Shown here: positions 25,707 to 33,391 of the stretch, piece by piece
How the letters are laid out: every line of letters starts with the position of its first letter
How positions within the stretch are numbered: the first letter of the stretch is position 1
NCBI RefSeq assembly: GCF_022919135.1
Contig: NZ_CP095049.1
Span: 5,589,001 to 5,653,000, forward strand
Direction: 5' to 3'
DNA: 64,000 nucleotides
From: Hymenobacter cellulosivorans
GTDB taxonomy: Bacteria; Bacteroidota; Bacteroidia; Cytophagales; Hymenobacteraceae
Made by a program: the position numbers and the translations under genes
Notes under the pieces: generated by a model
Database searches by the model: none
The model's input: only the letters and a program-made list of their open reading frames with translations
What the model was told of the DNA's origin: nothing

Positions 25707-26075
25707 ATTCTACGCGCAACAATGAATTTGAACGTGCAATATGCATCAAAAAGTGGTTTAGTGGGGCTTGCTGCCCGAGCAGTAGCCGCTAGAATTTGCC
25801 AGAATACGGGCTCTCGCAGCCCGGGGCAAACCATCAGCAAAAGCAGCTAGTAGGAACTAGCCTCCCACACCTTTTGGCATTCGGCACAGGACAAGCAACA
25901 ATGTGCAAAATTTTGGCAATTAGATTATACTTTATCCCGCATTTCACCGGGTTGGCCGTCCAGCCTGTGCGGTTGATCTGGCAATCTCGGTGCTCATGGC
26001 CAACACCCGCCGCAAGGGTAGCAACTTGACGCAGGACCCGTCAGTATTAACCCCTACAACCAACTCCCCTATTCC
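25707..26075. other. Gene-free divergent intergenic region
   Basis: 369 bases between the divergent GT-C-like gene and the alpha/beta hydrolase. It is more AT-rich near 25900-25940, where a promoter for the hydrolase is likely (TTTTGG at 25912 and TATACTTTAT near 25927, an imperfect match). Nothing else is seen. Confidence 0.4.
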
Positions 26076-26954
26076 ATGAGCTACATCACCGCCGGCAAAG
26101 ATGCCAATGGCCACGACGTTAAACTGCATTATACTGACCAAGGCCAGGGTAACCCAATAGTTCTGATTCACGGCTGGCCCGCTTCCCACGAAATGTGGGA
26201 ATACCAGCTGGCCGAGCTTCCTAAGCACGGCAACCGCGTAATTGCCTACACCCGCCGCGGCTTCGGCAACTCTTCCAAAACCTGGGAAGGCAACGAATAC
26301 GATACACTGGCCGACGATTTGAAGGCGGTGCTCGAAGAGCTGGATCTGCAAGATGTAACCCTGGTGGGGTTCTCGATGGGCGGCGGCGAAATTGCCCGCT
26401 ACATGAGCCGCCACGGCGGCGCACGGGTGGGCCGCGTGGCTTTCGTTTCGGCCGTGACGCCTTACTTGCTGCAAACCGACGACAACCCCGACGGCGCGCC
26501 CAAGGAAAACTTCGACAAGATGATTGAGGGCTTGCGCAAAGATCGGTTCGACTTCTTATCCACCTTCGGTAAGCAATTCTTCGGCGTGGGTACTCTGAGC
26601 CACCCCGTGAGCCAAGCTACCCTCGACTGGATGCAGGCGATGTGTCAGATTGCTTCGCCCCGGGCCACCGAGCAGGACGTGTACGCCTTTGCCGCCACCG
26701 ATTTCCGCCAGGATTTGCAGGCTATCAAAGTTCCCACACTAGTCATCCACGGCACCAGCGACGAAACCGTACCCCACAAAGTAAGCGGGCAGCGCATGAC
26801 CCAGTACGTGCCCCATGCCCAGTACATCGAGTACGACGGCGCTCCGCACGGCTTGTTCGTGACTGAGAAGGACCGGCTCAACCAGGACCTGCTGGCCTTT
26901 GCCGGTGTGCAGTCGGTGGCCGGGACTTCAGCAACGGGCACTCAGCGTTTCTAG
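26076..26954 (+). CDS. Alpha/beta hydrolase (non-haem chloroperoxidase-like)
   Basis: Cytoplasmic hydrolase or perhydrolase of the cofactor-free haloperoxidase/esterase group. Catalytic triad: Ser100 in GFSMGG, Asp229 in HGTSDETVP and His258 in GAPHGLF. The oxyanion motif is IHGWPAS (31-37). 292 residues, slightly longer than the usual 275 because of a C-terminal tail. A 16-base palindrome (26945-26960) covers its stop codon. Confidence 0.88.
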   Translation: MSYITAGKDANGHDVKLHYTDQGQGNPIVLIHGWPASHEMWEYQLAELPKHGNRVIAYTRRGFGNSSKTWEGNEYDTLADDLKAVLEELDLQDVTLVGFSMGGGEIARYMSRHGGARVGRVAFVSAVTPYLLQTDDNPDGAPKENFDKMIEGLRKDRFDFLSTFGKQFFGVGTLSHPVSQATLDWMQAMCQIASPRATEQDVYAFAATDFRQDLQAIKVPTLVIHGTSDETVPHKVSGQRMTQYVPHAQYIEYDGAPHGLFVTEKDRLNQDLLAFAGVQSVAGTSATGTQRF

Positions 26955-26986
26955 AAACGCGACGTTTTTTGTAATCATAGATAATT

Positions 26987-27019
26987 AAAAAAGGCCTGCT
27001 CCATGAGCAGGCCTTTTTT
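26987..27019. terminator. Bidirectional terminator between hydrolase and desaturase
   Basis: A6-GGCCTGCTC (26987-27001) and GAGCAGGCC-T6 (27005-27019), a perfect 15-bp stem with a 3-base loop between convergent genes. Confidence 0.9.
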
Positions 27020-27041
27020 CGTGGCAACGATTACTGGAAGC

Positions 27042-28109
27042 CTAGGCGGCCCGGCCCATCTGCCGCAGAAACGACACGTGGGACGCCACGGCATAGCGCA
27101 TCTTGGGGTATTCGATGTACTCAATATTGAACTCCTGGCACATCTGCTTGATGATTTTGCTGATGGCCGGGTAATGCACGTGGGAAATCTTGGGAAACAG
27201 GTGGTGCTCAACCTGGAAGTTCAGCCCCCCCACCAGCCAGCTAATGACTTTGTTGTCCGTGGCAAAGTTGGCCGTCGTCTTGATTTGGTGAATCGCCCAC
27301 TCGTCTTCCATTTTGCCCGTGGTTTCGTGCGGCACGGGGAAAGCCGTGTGCTCCACGGTATGCGCCAATTGAAACACCAGGCTCAACACCAGACCCGCGA
27401 AGCAGGTCGTGACAGCAAAACCTGCCAGCCAGCCTAGGAAGCCGACCGTGTAGATGGGCAGAGCAATGTAGAGGAACAGATTCAGCACCTTGAAACCCCA
27501 GAAAATGAGGTGGTCGGCGGTATCCATCTTCTTGAGTGGCATAGCCCCGATTTTCTTGGTGAAGTACTTCTGATAGTCCATCACGAAAATCCAGGAAATG
27601 TACAGCATGCAGTACAAGAACCAGAAGTATAGGTGTTGAAACCGGTGCAATTTGTGCCGGGGCTGGCCGACGCTCATCCGCATCCAGGGCCGGATGTCAA
27701 TATCGTCGTCGGCACCTTCGATGTTGGTGTACATGTGGTGCACCACGTTGTGCTTAGCGTTCCACATGTAGCTGCTACCGCCCAGAATGTTCAGGGTGAA
27801 AGCGGCAAAATGGTTGAGCCACTTGTTGCTGCTGAACGAGCCGTGGGCTCCGTCGTGCATCACGTTGAAGCCGATAGCTGAGATAACGCCGCCCAGTAGC
27901 ACGCATTCCAGCAGCGCCCATGCCGTAGCGGGCGTGAAGAACACAAGGTGCACGTAGAGCAGCACAAAGGCTGCCGTCAGCAGTAAGGCTTTACTGAAGA
28001 TGCTGAAGCCGCCGGTACTGGCTTTGCCGGCTTCCTCAAAATATTGGTTTGTACGGGCTCGTAACTCGGCGTAAAAATTACGCGGAGGAGCAAACTTGGG
28101 CAGGGCCAT
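27042..28109 (-). CDS. Membrane fatty acid desaturase, copy 1
   Basis: Di-iron acyl desaturase acting on membrane lipids or acyl-CoA. The ATG at 28109 is preferred over the TTG at 28115. 355 residues with several membrane segments. The three histidine boxes are HDGAH, HNVVHH and QVEHH, the last of the front-end/acyl-lipid type without a cytochrome b5 domain. It is a tandem paralogue of the gene at 28309. The last 80 residues are nearly identical between the two, while the first two thirds differ. The cellular role is probably adjustment of membrane fluidity. Confidence 0.92.
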   Translation of the reverse strand: MALPKFAPPRNFYAELRARTNQYFEEAGKASTGGFSIFSKALLLTAAFVLLYVHLVFFTPATAWALLECVLLGGVISAIGFNVMHDGAHGSFSSNKWLNHFAAFTLNILGGSSYMWNAKHNVVHHMYTNIEGADDDIDIRPWMRMSVGQPRHKLHRFQHLYFWFLYCMLYISWIFVMDYQKYFTKKIGAMPLKKMDTADHLIFWGFKVLNLFLYIALPIYTVGFLGWLAGFAVTTCFAGLVLSLVFQLAHTVEHTAFPVPHETTGKMEDEWAIHQIKTTANFATDNKVISWLVGGLNFQVEHHLFPKISHVHYPAISKIIKQMCQEFNIEYIEYPKMRYAVASHVSFLRQMGRAA

Positions 28110-28255
28110 CGACAAGGGAATGGGTTGTGCAACCCGGCTGGAAGCCTGGGTCAGCGCCAGGGCAGCAGGCCTCCGGCACTTATTCTGACGTCCACACCTT
28201 GCGGATATCTACTCTAATTCTGACTCGGAAGTCAACAATACCAAAATACCAACGA

Positions 28256-28289
28256 AAAAGCCGGGCTTTTAGTTTGCAGCCCGGCTTTT
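28256..28289. terminator. Terminator after desaturase copy 2
   Basis: AAAAGCCGGGCT (28256-28267) pairs with AGCCCGGCTTTT (28278-28289), a 12-bp stem with a 10-base loop. It lies 19 bases after the stop of the minus-strand gene. Confidence 0.8.
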
Positions 28290-28308
28290 CCACTCTGTTT
28301 TGACCAGC

Positions 28309-29376
28309 TTAGGCCCGGCCCATCTGCCGCAGAAACGACACGTGGGACGCCACGGCATAGCGCATCTTGGGATATTCATTGTAGGTCACGCCAAACTCCT
28401 CACACATCTGCCGGATGATCTTGCTGATGGCCGGGTAATGCACGTGGGAAATCTTGGGAAACAGGTGGTGCTCAACCTGGAAGTTCAGCCCCCCCACCAG
28501 CCAGCTGATGACTTTGTTGTCCGTGGCAAAGTTGGCCGTCGTCTTGATCTGGTGAATCGCCCACTCGTCTTCGAGCTTGTTGGTCGTTTCGTGGGGCATG
28601 GGGAAGGCTGCGTGCTCCACGGTGTGCGCTAATTGGAACACGATGCTCATGGTAAAACCTACCACGGTAGCGAAAACGATAAAGCCCACGAGCCAGGCCC
28701 CGAAGCCGAGCAGGTAGATAGGCATACCCATGAACAGGAACAGGTGCAGGGCCTTGAAACCCCAGAACACGCCCTGGTCGGTGGCCGTCATTTTCTTGAT
28801 TGGCACCTCCCCTATCTTGCCCTTGAAGTACTTCTGGTAGTCCATAAAGAAAATCCAGGCAATGAAGAGCAGGGCGTAGAAAAACCAGAAGTACAGGTGC
28901 TGAAACTTGTGGAAGCGGTGGCGGGGCTGGGTGGTGCTCAGGCGCAGCCAGGGCTGGGCGTCGATGTCGTCGTCGAAGCCGTCCACGTTGGTGTACATGT
29001 GGTGAATCAGGTTGTGCTTCATGTTCCACATAAAGCTGCTGCCACCCAGCACGTTCAGGGTAAAGGCCGCAAACTGATTCACGAACTTCGACTTGCTAAA
29101 CGAACCGTGCGACCCGTCGTGCATCACATTGAAGCCCACGGCCGAGCCCACGGCACCCATTAAAGCACATTCCAACACGGCCAGCAGCGCCGAGGGGGTA
29201 AAAAACACTACATGGATATACAGCGCCACGAAGATGCTCGTCAGCACGATGGCCTTGACGAACAGGCTGGTAGTGCCGGTCGGCTCTTGGCCCGACTCCT
29301 CGAAGTAGGCGTTGATGCGGTTTTTTAACTCGGTGTGGAAAGAGCGGGAAGCCGCAAATTTGGGTACTGCTGACAT
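28309..29376 (-). CDS. Membrane fatty acid desaturase, copy 2
   Basis: 355 residues from the ATG at 29376. The longer start at 29403 would overlap the -7 promoter box. Histidine boxes are HDGSH, HNLIHH and QVEHH. Same architecture as copy 1 (27042-28109), separated from it by 199 bases and its own terminator, so the two are transcribed separately. The two differ in the middle membrane region (FWFFYALLFIAWIFF against FWFLYCMLYISWIFV), which may tune substrate or temperature response; that is inference. Confidence 0.92.
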   Translation of the reverse strand: MSAVPKFAASRSFHTELKNRINAYFEESGQEPTGTTSLFVKAIVLTSIFVALYIHVVFFTPSALLAVLECALMGAVGSAVGFNVMHDGSHGSFSKSKFVNQFAAFTLNVLGGSSFMWNMKHNLIHHMYTNVDGFDDDIDAQPWLRLSTTQPRHRFHKFQHLYFWFFYALLFIAWIFFMDYQKYFKGKIGEVPIKKMTATDQGVFWGFKALHLFLFMGMPIYLLGFGAWLVGFIVFATVVGFTMSIVFQLAHTVEHAAFPMPHETTNKLEDEWAIHQIKTTANFATDNKVISWLVGGLNFQVEHHLFPKISHVHYPAISKIIRQMCEEFGVTYNEYPKMRYAVASHVSFLRQMGRA

Positions 29377-29400
29377 GAATGAAGGCTGGGTGAACTGCTG

Positions 29401-29408
29401 CAAAGATA
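29401..29408 (-). promoter_or_regulatory. Probable promoter of desaturase copy 2, -7 box
   Basis: TATCTTTG on the minus strand, an exact match to TAnnTTTG. The ATG at 29376 would have a leader of about 20 bases. No -33 TTG at the best spacing. Confidence 0.5.
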
Positions 29409-29573
29409 TTGCTCTTAACAGCAGCCGCCGCGCAATTGGTGCGTCAGACCCACATTTTGCACAATTCCAGTTAGCTCCGGCGTTGCCACTTCGGGCTCTA
29501 TTCCCTACTCGTCAGTGGGTTACCCGTTAAGCCACCCCTGCCGAAGCCGCGGCGCTACCCGAAGCGGCCGGGC

Positions 29574-29603
29574 AAAAAAAAGCCGGAAGCTGCTGCTCCC
29601 GGC
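29574..29603 (-). terminator. Terminator of the HNH nuclease gene
   Basis: On the minus strand GCCGG..AGC pairs with GCT..CCGGC (9 bp with one mismatch), followed by eight T. It starts 2 bases after the stop codon. Confidence 0.7.
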
Positions 29604-29604
29604 G

Positions 29605-30102
29605 TTAGTTGGTCAGATACGGATGCCAGTTTTGGTCGATAGTACCAGCACTGAGCCTGAGAAAACCCGACAGGGTCGGTTTCTTGGGCTGTTGCCTGAT
29701 GGTGAGCCCGGCCTCGGAAGGTGTGCGGTGGCCCTTGGCGTGGTTGCAGCGGGCACAGGCCGTGAGCAGGTTGGTCCACGATGAGTCGCCGCCGCGGGAG
29801 CGGGGCAGTACGTGGTCCAGGGTCAGATTTTTGGTCGAGCCGCAGTATTGGCACTCGAAATGGTCCCGCTTCATGATGTTGTGCCGGCTCAAGGCAATGC
29901 CCTTGTAGGGCACCCGCACGTAGCGCTGCAACCGGATGATGCTGGGCTTGGGATAGGCAGAAGAAATGGTACGCAGCACCCCGTGTTCCGACTTGGCTAT
30001 CATCTCGGCTTTATCGAGAAAGAGTAGCACAAAAGCCTTCTGCACGCTGCACAGCGTAATGGCGGTGTAGTCGCCATTGAGAACTAGCACTTTTTGGTCC
30101 AT
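29605..30102 (-). CDS. HNH endonuclease
   Basis: 165 residues, the form found chromosomally in many Bacteroidota. The zinc-binding cysteines are Cys84/Cys87 (CQYCG) and Cys116/Cys119 (CARCN). The HNH core is Asp96-His97 (LDHVLPRSRGG), Asn111 and His121. The N-terminal 80 residues (VLVLNGDYTAITLCSVQKA) are conserved in this type. No methylase, transposase or phage gene is nearby. Biological target unknown. Confidence 0.88.
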   Translation of the reverse strand: MDQKVLVLNGDYTAITLCSVQKAFVLLFLDKAEMIAKSEHGVLRTISSAYPKPSIIRLQRYVRVPYKGIALSRHNIMKRDHFECQYCGSTKNLTLDHVLPRSRGGDSSWTNLLTACARCNHAKGHRTPSEAGLTIRQQPKKPTLSGFLRLSAGTIDQNWHPYLTN

Positions 30103-30574
30103 ACGCTCGGTGAAAAGATCATCTGATACAGCGAAAGCTAGATGATTCTAAGCGTATTAACAATAGCGGCTGGCTTAAGTTTCCTCCGGCGAAAGTGGTT
30201 ACACGGCGGCGCTATATAGCAGTATTTGGGCCCCTGCTAGTAAGCGCTGCCCGCCGGCCTGGGGCCAACCTGCCCATTTGGGAATATGCCCTAGGGCCTC
30301 CCAAAGGCTGATAAATGCACGCGGACACGTGTAGGAAGCCCGCGCCAGCGTAGCGGAGGTTCCCGGCCAGGTGTGGAAGGCCCGCAGCGGGGTTGCGGAT
30401 AGGATTGGGCCAGAAAGCCGCCCGCCTCTTACTCTGGCTGGAATAAAGGGCTTTGTGGTAAAAGGACGGTTGTCGCTAGCAGAAGACGGCTTGACGCCTT
30501 TTGATGCGCGGAATATCCTGCTTCCTCGCAAGGACCCAGGTTGTGCATTAGCACCTTAGCACATTACCCCCACC
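30103..30574. other. Long gene-free stretch of unknown content
   Basis: 472 bases between two minus-strand genes. An open frame of 110 codons exists at 30199-30531 on the minus strand. It is arginine/proline/serine-rich with no recognisable domain, so I treat it as chance. Composition changes from AT-richer (30103-30180) to GC-rich. It could be a decayed repeat or gene. Confidence 0.35.
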
Positions 30575-31375
30575 TTAATCTAGCAGACGCTTGATGAGGC
30601 GGAGCTTGTGGGTGTACTTCTGGGTTTTGCGGTTGAAGATGCCGTTGTGGTCGAGCGGGTCGATTCGGACTTCGCCGCTGGCGTGCAGGATCTGCTGGTC
30701 GTCGAGCAAGAGGCCCACGTGGATGATGTTGCCGTCGGCGTTGTCGAAGAAGGCCAGGTCGCCGGGCTGGGTCTGGGACACGAAGTGCACCGTGCGGCCG
30801 TGGTCAATCTGCTGGCGGGCGTCGCGGGGGAGCTGCACCCCGATCAGGCCGTAGAGCTGCTGCATCAGACCCGAGCAATCGACGCCAAACAGGCTGCGGC
30901 CGCCCCAGAGGTAGGGCGCCTTCAGGAAAATCTGGCCGGCCTTGAGCAGCAACGCCAGCCGTTTATCGGTGGGGCCCTGCAGGCCATGGCCGTTCTGAGG
31001 GTTGGTAGCCGCTCCGTTGTAGAAGTAGGTCTGCTCCCCTAGCCGCAGCGTCATGCCGTCGAAAAACGGTAGGCGCGCCCCAATAGTCACGGGAATACGG
31101 ACCTGGGCGTTGCTGACGACCTGGACCACATCGAGACTGCGGGGGTGGTCCTGGGCGTTCCAGGCGGCCAAATACTCACTAGTCACGGGCTGGTGCTGCT
31201 TGGGATCCATCCAGCCCACGTAGTTGTCGGCCGCGGTCCGGATTTGCTGCCAGTTGGCCTGGGCTTGGAGCACGGTGTAGCAGTCGCCAAAAATCAGCTG
31301 CGTAACAATTTCGGCTTTATCCGCAGGCTCGGCCCGCACCGGCACGACGCTCAGGGCGCAGATTCCGTGGTTCAC
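30575..31375 (-). CDS. C40-family NlpC/P60 cell-wall peptidase with SH3-like N-terminus
   Basis: Probable gamma-D-glutamyl-diaminopimelate endopeptidase cutting peptidoglycan stem peptides. The start codon is GTG (31375). SH3-like region at about 8-60 (VVPVRAEPADKAEIV...VGWMD), a linker, then the NlpC/P60 domain. The catalytic Cys167 lies in FGVDCSGLMQQL, His219 in NIIHVGLL and a third polar site (His231) in ILHASGEVRID. No signal peptide is visible at this start, which is common for Bacteroidota members of this type. The gap to smpB is filled by an inverted repeat. Confidence 0.88.
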   Translation of the reverse strand: MNHGICALSVVPVRAEPADKAEIVTQLIFGDCYTVLQAQANWQQIRTAADNYVGWMDPKQHQPVTSEYLAAWNAQDHPRSLDVVQVVSNAQVRIPVTIGARLPFFDGMTLRLGEQTYFYNGAATNPQNGHGLQGPTDKRLALLLKAGQIFLKAPYLWGGRSLFGVDCSGLMQQLYGLIGVQLPRDARQQIDHGRTVHFVSQTQPGDLAFFDNADGNIIHVGLLLDDQQILHASGEVRIDPLDHNGIFNRKTQKYTHKLRLIKRLLD

Positions 31376-31380
31376 AGATA

Positions 31381-31546
31381 GTGAAATGGTGAGGTGATGA
31401 AATGGTGAGCTATTGTTCCGCTGGGTTAGTTGTTTCCAGCCAGCGTCACCAGTTTATTACAAATATCCACGAAACTCCCGCTTAAAAGCCAGTTGGCCAA
31501 ATATCTTCCCCAAAACTCACCATTTCACTGCCCACTATTTCACCAC
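31381..31546. repeat. Inverted repeat with reiterated GTGAAATGGTGAG words filling the gap between two genes
   Basis: The left arm (31381-31409) contains the word TGAAATGGTGAG twice, 16 bases apart. The right arm (31516-31546) contains its reverse complement twice, once with changes. The arms are about 106 bases apart. The element runs from just before the start codon of the NlpC/P60 gene to the base next to the smpB stop codon. It belongs to the same type as the elements at 12243, 13166 and 38954, but the period is not strictly 7. Confidence 0.7.
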
Positions 31547-32020
31547 CTAGTACTCCCGGGCGCGGTCCATTTCGCGCTTCTGGTCTTTGGCCTTGATGTC
31601 GTCACGCTTGTCGAAGAGCTTTTTACCCTTGGCCAGGGCAATTTCGAGCTTGGCAAAGCCCCGGTCGTTGACGAAGAGGCGCACGGGAATGATGGTGACG
31701 CCCTGCTCCTGGGTTTTGTTGGCGAGCTGGCGCAGCTCCTTTTTGTTGAGCAGCAACTTCCGCTCCCGCTTGGGTTCGTGGTTGTTGTAGGTGCCCAGGG
31801 TGTACTGCGAAATGCTCAGGTTGTGTACCCACAGGGAGCCGTCGGGGTGGAAGGTGCAGAAGCCGTCCTGCATGTTCACGTTGCCTTCCCGGATGCTTTT
31901 GATTTCGGTGCCCTGCAGCATCATGCCCGCGTCGTATTTGGCCAGGAAACTGTATTCGTAGCTGGCACGGCGGTTCAGGATATTAACGCGCTTGGGGGTA
32001 TCGTCTTTTTGTTTGGCCAT
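31547..32020 (-). CDS. smpB: SsrA-binding protein
   Basis: Binds tmRNA and delivers it to stalled ribosomes for trans-translation. The start is at 32020 (MAKQKDDTPKRVNILNRRAS). 157 residues. Conserved motifs: YEYSFLAKYDAGMMLQGTEIKSIREG, the LHNLSI-like VHNLSISQY, and the basic C-terminal tail KRDDIKAKDQKREMDRA that inserts in the decoding site. The tmRNA gene is not in this window. Confidence 0.95.
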   Translation of the reverse strand: MAKQKDDTPKRVNILNRRASYEYSFLAKYDAGMMLQGTEIKSIREGNVNMQDGFCTFHPDGSLWVHNLSISQYTLGTYNNHEPKRERKLLLNKKELRQLANKTQEQGVTIIPVRLFVNDRGFAKLEIALAKGKKLFDKRDDIKAKDQKREMDRAREY

Positions 32021-32120
32021 GATGGGGTGCAAAAGCCGCCGCGCGACCTGGGCAGCGCAGCGGGTATTCTAGAGAGTAGCGTAGGTACGCAAATTCGCCG
32101 GATTGGGCTGACAGCAGGAG

Positions 32121-32146
32121 GTAGAGACGCAACTATGCGTCTCTAC
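32121..32146. repeat. Short dispersed palindrome of the GTAGAGACGC type at the tsaD stop
   Basis: GTAGAGACGCA (32121-32131) and TGCGTCTCTAC (32136-32146), a perfect 11-bp stem with a 4-base loop. It contains the tsaD stop codon. From memory, palindromes starting GTAGAGACGC recur in genomes of several Bacteroidota and cyanobacteria; only one copy was noticed here. Confidence 0.7.
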
Positions 32147-33153
32147 GTGAGCTTCAACCGCGGGTCAGGACTTACCAGGGGTTCGGCAAAGTCACCGGCC
32201 TGGTACTGGAAGTGGGCCGTCATGGCCACCATACCGGCGTTGTCGGTGCAGAACTCGAAATCGGGAATAAAGACCTCCCACCCTTTCTCGGCGGTTAGCT
32301 CGGTCAGGGCGGCGCGCAGGCCGGAGTTGGCCGCCACGCCCCCGGCCAGGGCAATCTGGGTCAGGCTATTATCCTGGGCGGCGCGCACGAGCTGGCGCAG
32401 CAGGGTTTGGATAATGGTGTACTGAATACTGGCGCAGAGGTCGGCCAGGTTTTCCTGCACAAAGTTCGGGTTCTGGGCCGTTTGCTGGCGCAGGAAGTAC
32501 AGCACCGAAGTTTTTAGCCCGCTAAACGAGAAGTCGTAGCCCGGCATGGCGCCCACCGGAAACGGGAAGCGCGTGGGGTTGCCCAGCTTGGCTTGCTTAT
32601 CCAAATGAGGGCCGCCGGGATACGGCAGGCCGAGCAGCTTGGCCGTTTTGTCGAAGGCCTCCCCGGCTGCGTCATCAATGGTTTGGCCAATGACCTGCAT
32701 GTCCATGGGGCTGCGCACAATCACCAGCTGGGTGTGGCCACCGCTGACGGTGAGGCACAAAAACGGAAACGCCGGCCGTGGGGCCCGGATAAAGTGGGCC
32801 AGGATGTGGGCCCGCATGTGGTTGACGGCAATCAGGGGCTTATCCAGGGCCTGGGCAAAGGTTTTGGCGAACATACTGCCTACCAGCAAGGAGCCCAGCA
32901 GGCCCGGCCCCTGGGTGAAAGCCACCGCGTCGAGGGCGGATTTGTCTACCTTTGCCCGGCGCAGCGCCTCCTGCACCACCGGAATCAGGTGCTGCTGGTG
33001 GGCGCGGGAGGCCAACTCGGGCACCACGCCGCCGTATTGTTCGTGCACCTGCTGCGTGGCTACCACGTTGGCCAGGATTTCGCCGCCGGCCATAACAGCG
33101 GCGGAGGTATCATCACAGGAAGACTCGATGGCCAGAATGACGGGGGAATGCAT
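32143..33153 (-). CDS. tsaD: tRNA N6-adenosine threonylcarbamoyltransferase
   Basis: Transfers the threonylcarbamoyl group onto A37 of ANN-decoding tRNAs. 336 residues, ASKHA fold. The N-terminus is ILAIESSCDDTSAAV. The metal-binding histidines are in HMRAH (His112, His116). The phosphate-binding loop is VSGGHTQLV, and the C-terminal motifs are ALAGGVAANSGLR and FCTDNAGMVA. Divergent from tamB across about 240 bases. Confidence 0.96.
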   Translation of the reverse strand: MHSPVILAIESSCDDTSAAVMAGGEILANVVATQQVHEQYGGVVPELASRAHQQHLIPVVQEALRRAKVDKSALDAVAFTQGPGLLGSLLVGSMFAKTFAQALDKPLIAVNHMRAHILAHFIRAPRPAFPFLCLTVSGGHTQLVIVRSPMDMQVIGQTIDDAAGEAFDKTAKLLGLPYPGGPHLDKQAKLGNPTRFPFPVGAMPGYDFSFSGLKTSVLYFLRQQTAQNPNFVQENLADLCASIQYTIIQTLLRQLVRAAQDNSLTQIALAGGVAANSGLRAALTELTAEKGWEVFIPDFEFCTDNAGMVAMTAHFQYQAGDFAEPLVSPDPRLKLT

Positions 33154-33391
33154 GCGTATTTTGTGGTGTTAGGGGCCGCCCGGCCAGCTCTTGTAGGCCG
33201 GCGGGCTGCATAATTTTACAACAAAGGTCGTTTAAAACACTAAACCAAGCAGTTTGTCCAGTGTCTGTGTATTATAAAGAGCAGGTGGCCGCTCCGGTCC
33301 CTATTTTATAAGTAGTTCGGTAGGCCAGGCAGCCATTGCCGCAAATCCCGCATCTTCGTACGCAAGCCCAACATTTTCCAGTTCCCTTTCT

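Noticed and set aside
26945..26960. 16-base palindrome GCGTTTCTAGAAACGC over the hydrolase stop codon
   Set aside because: Could be an operator, but it is short, lies at the 3' end, and a proper terminator follows at 26987; nothing supports a regulatory role.
30199..30531. A 110-codon minus-strand frame in the long gap
   Set aside because: No start context, no domain, Arg/Pro/Ser-rich composition; kept only as gap description.
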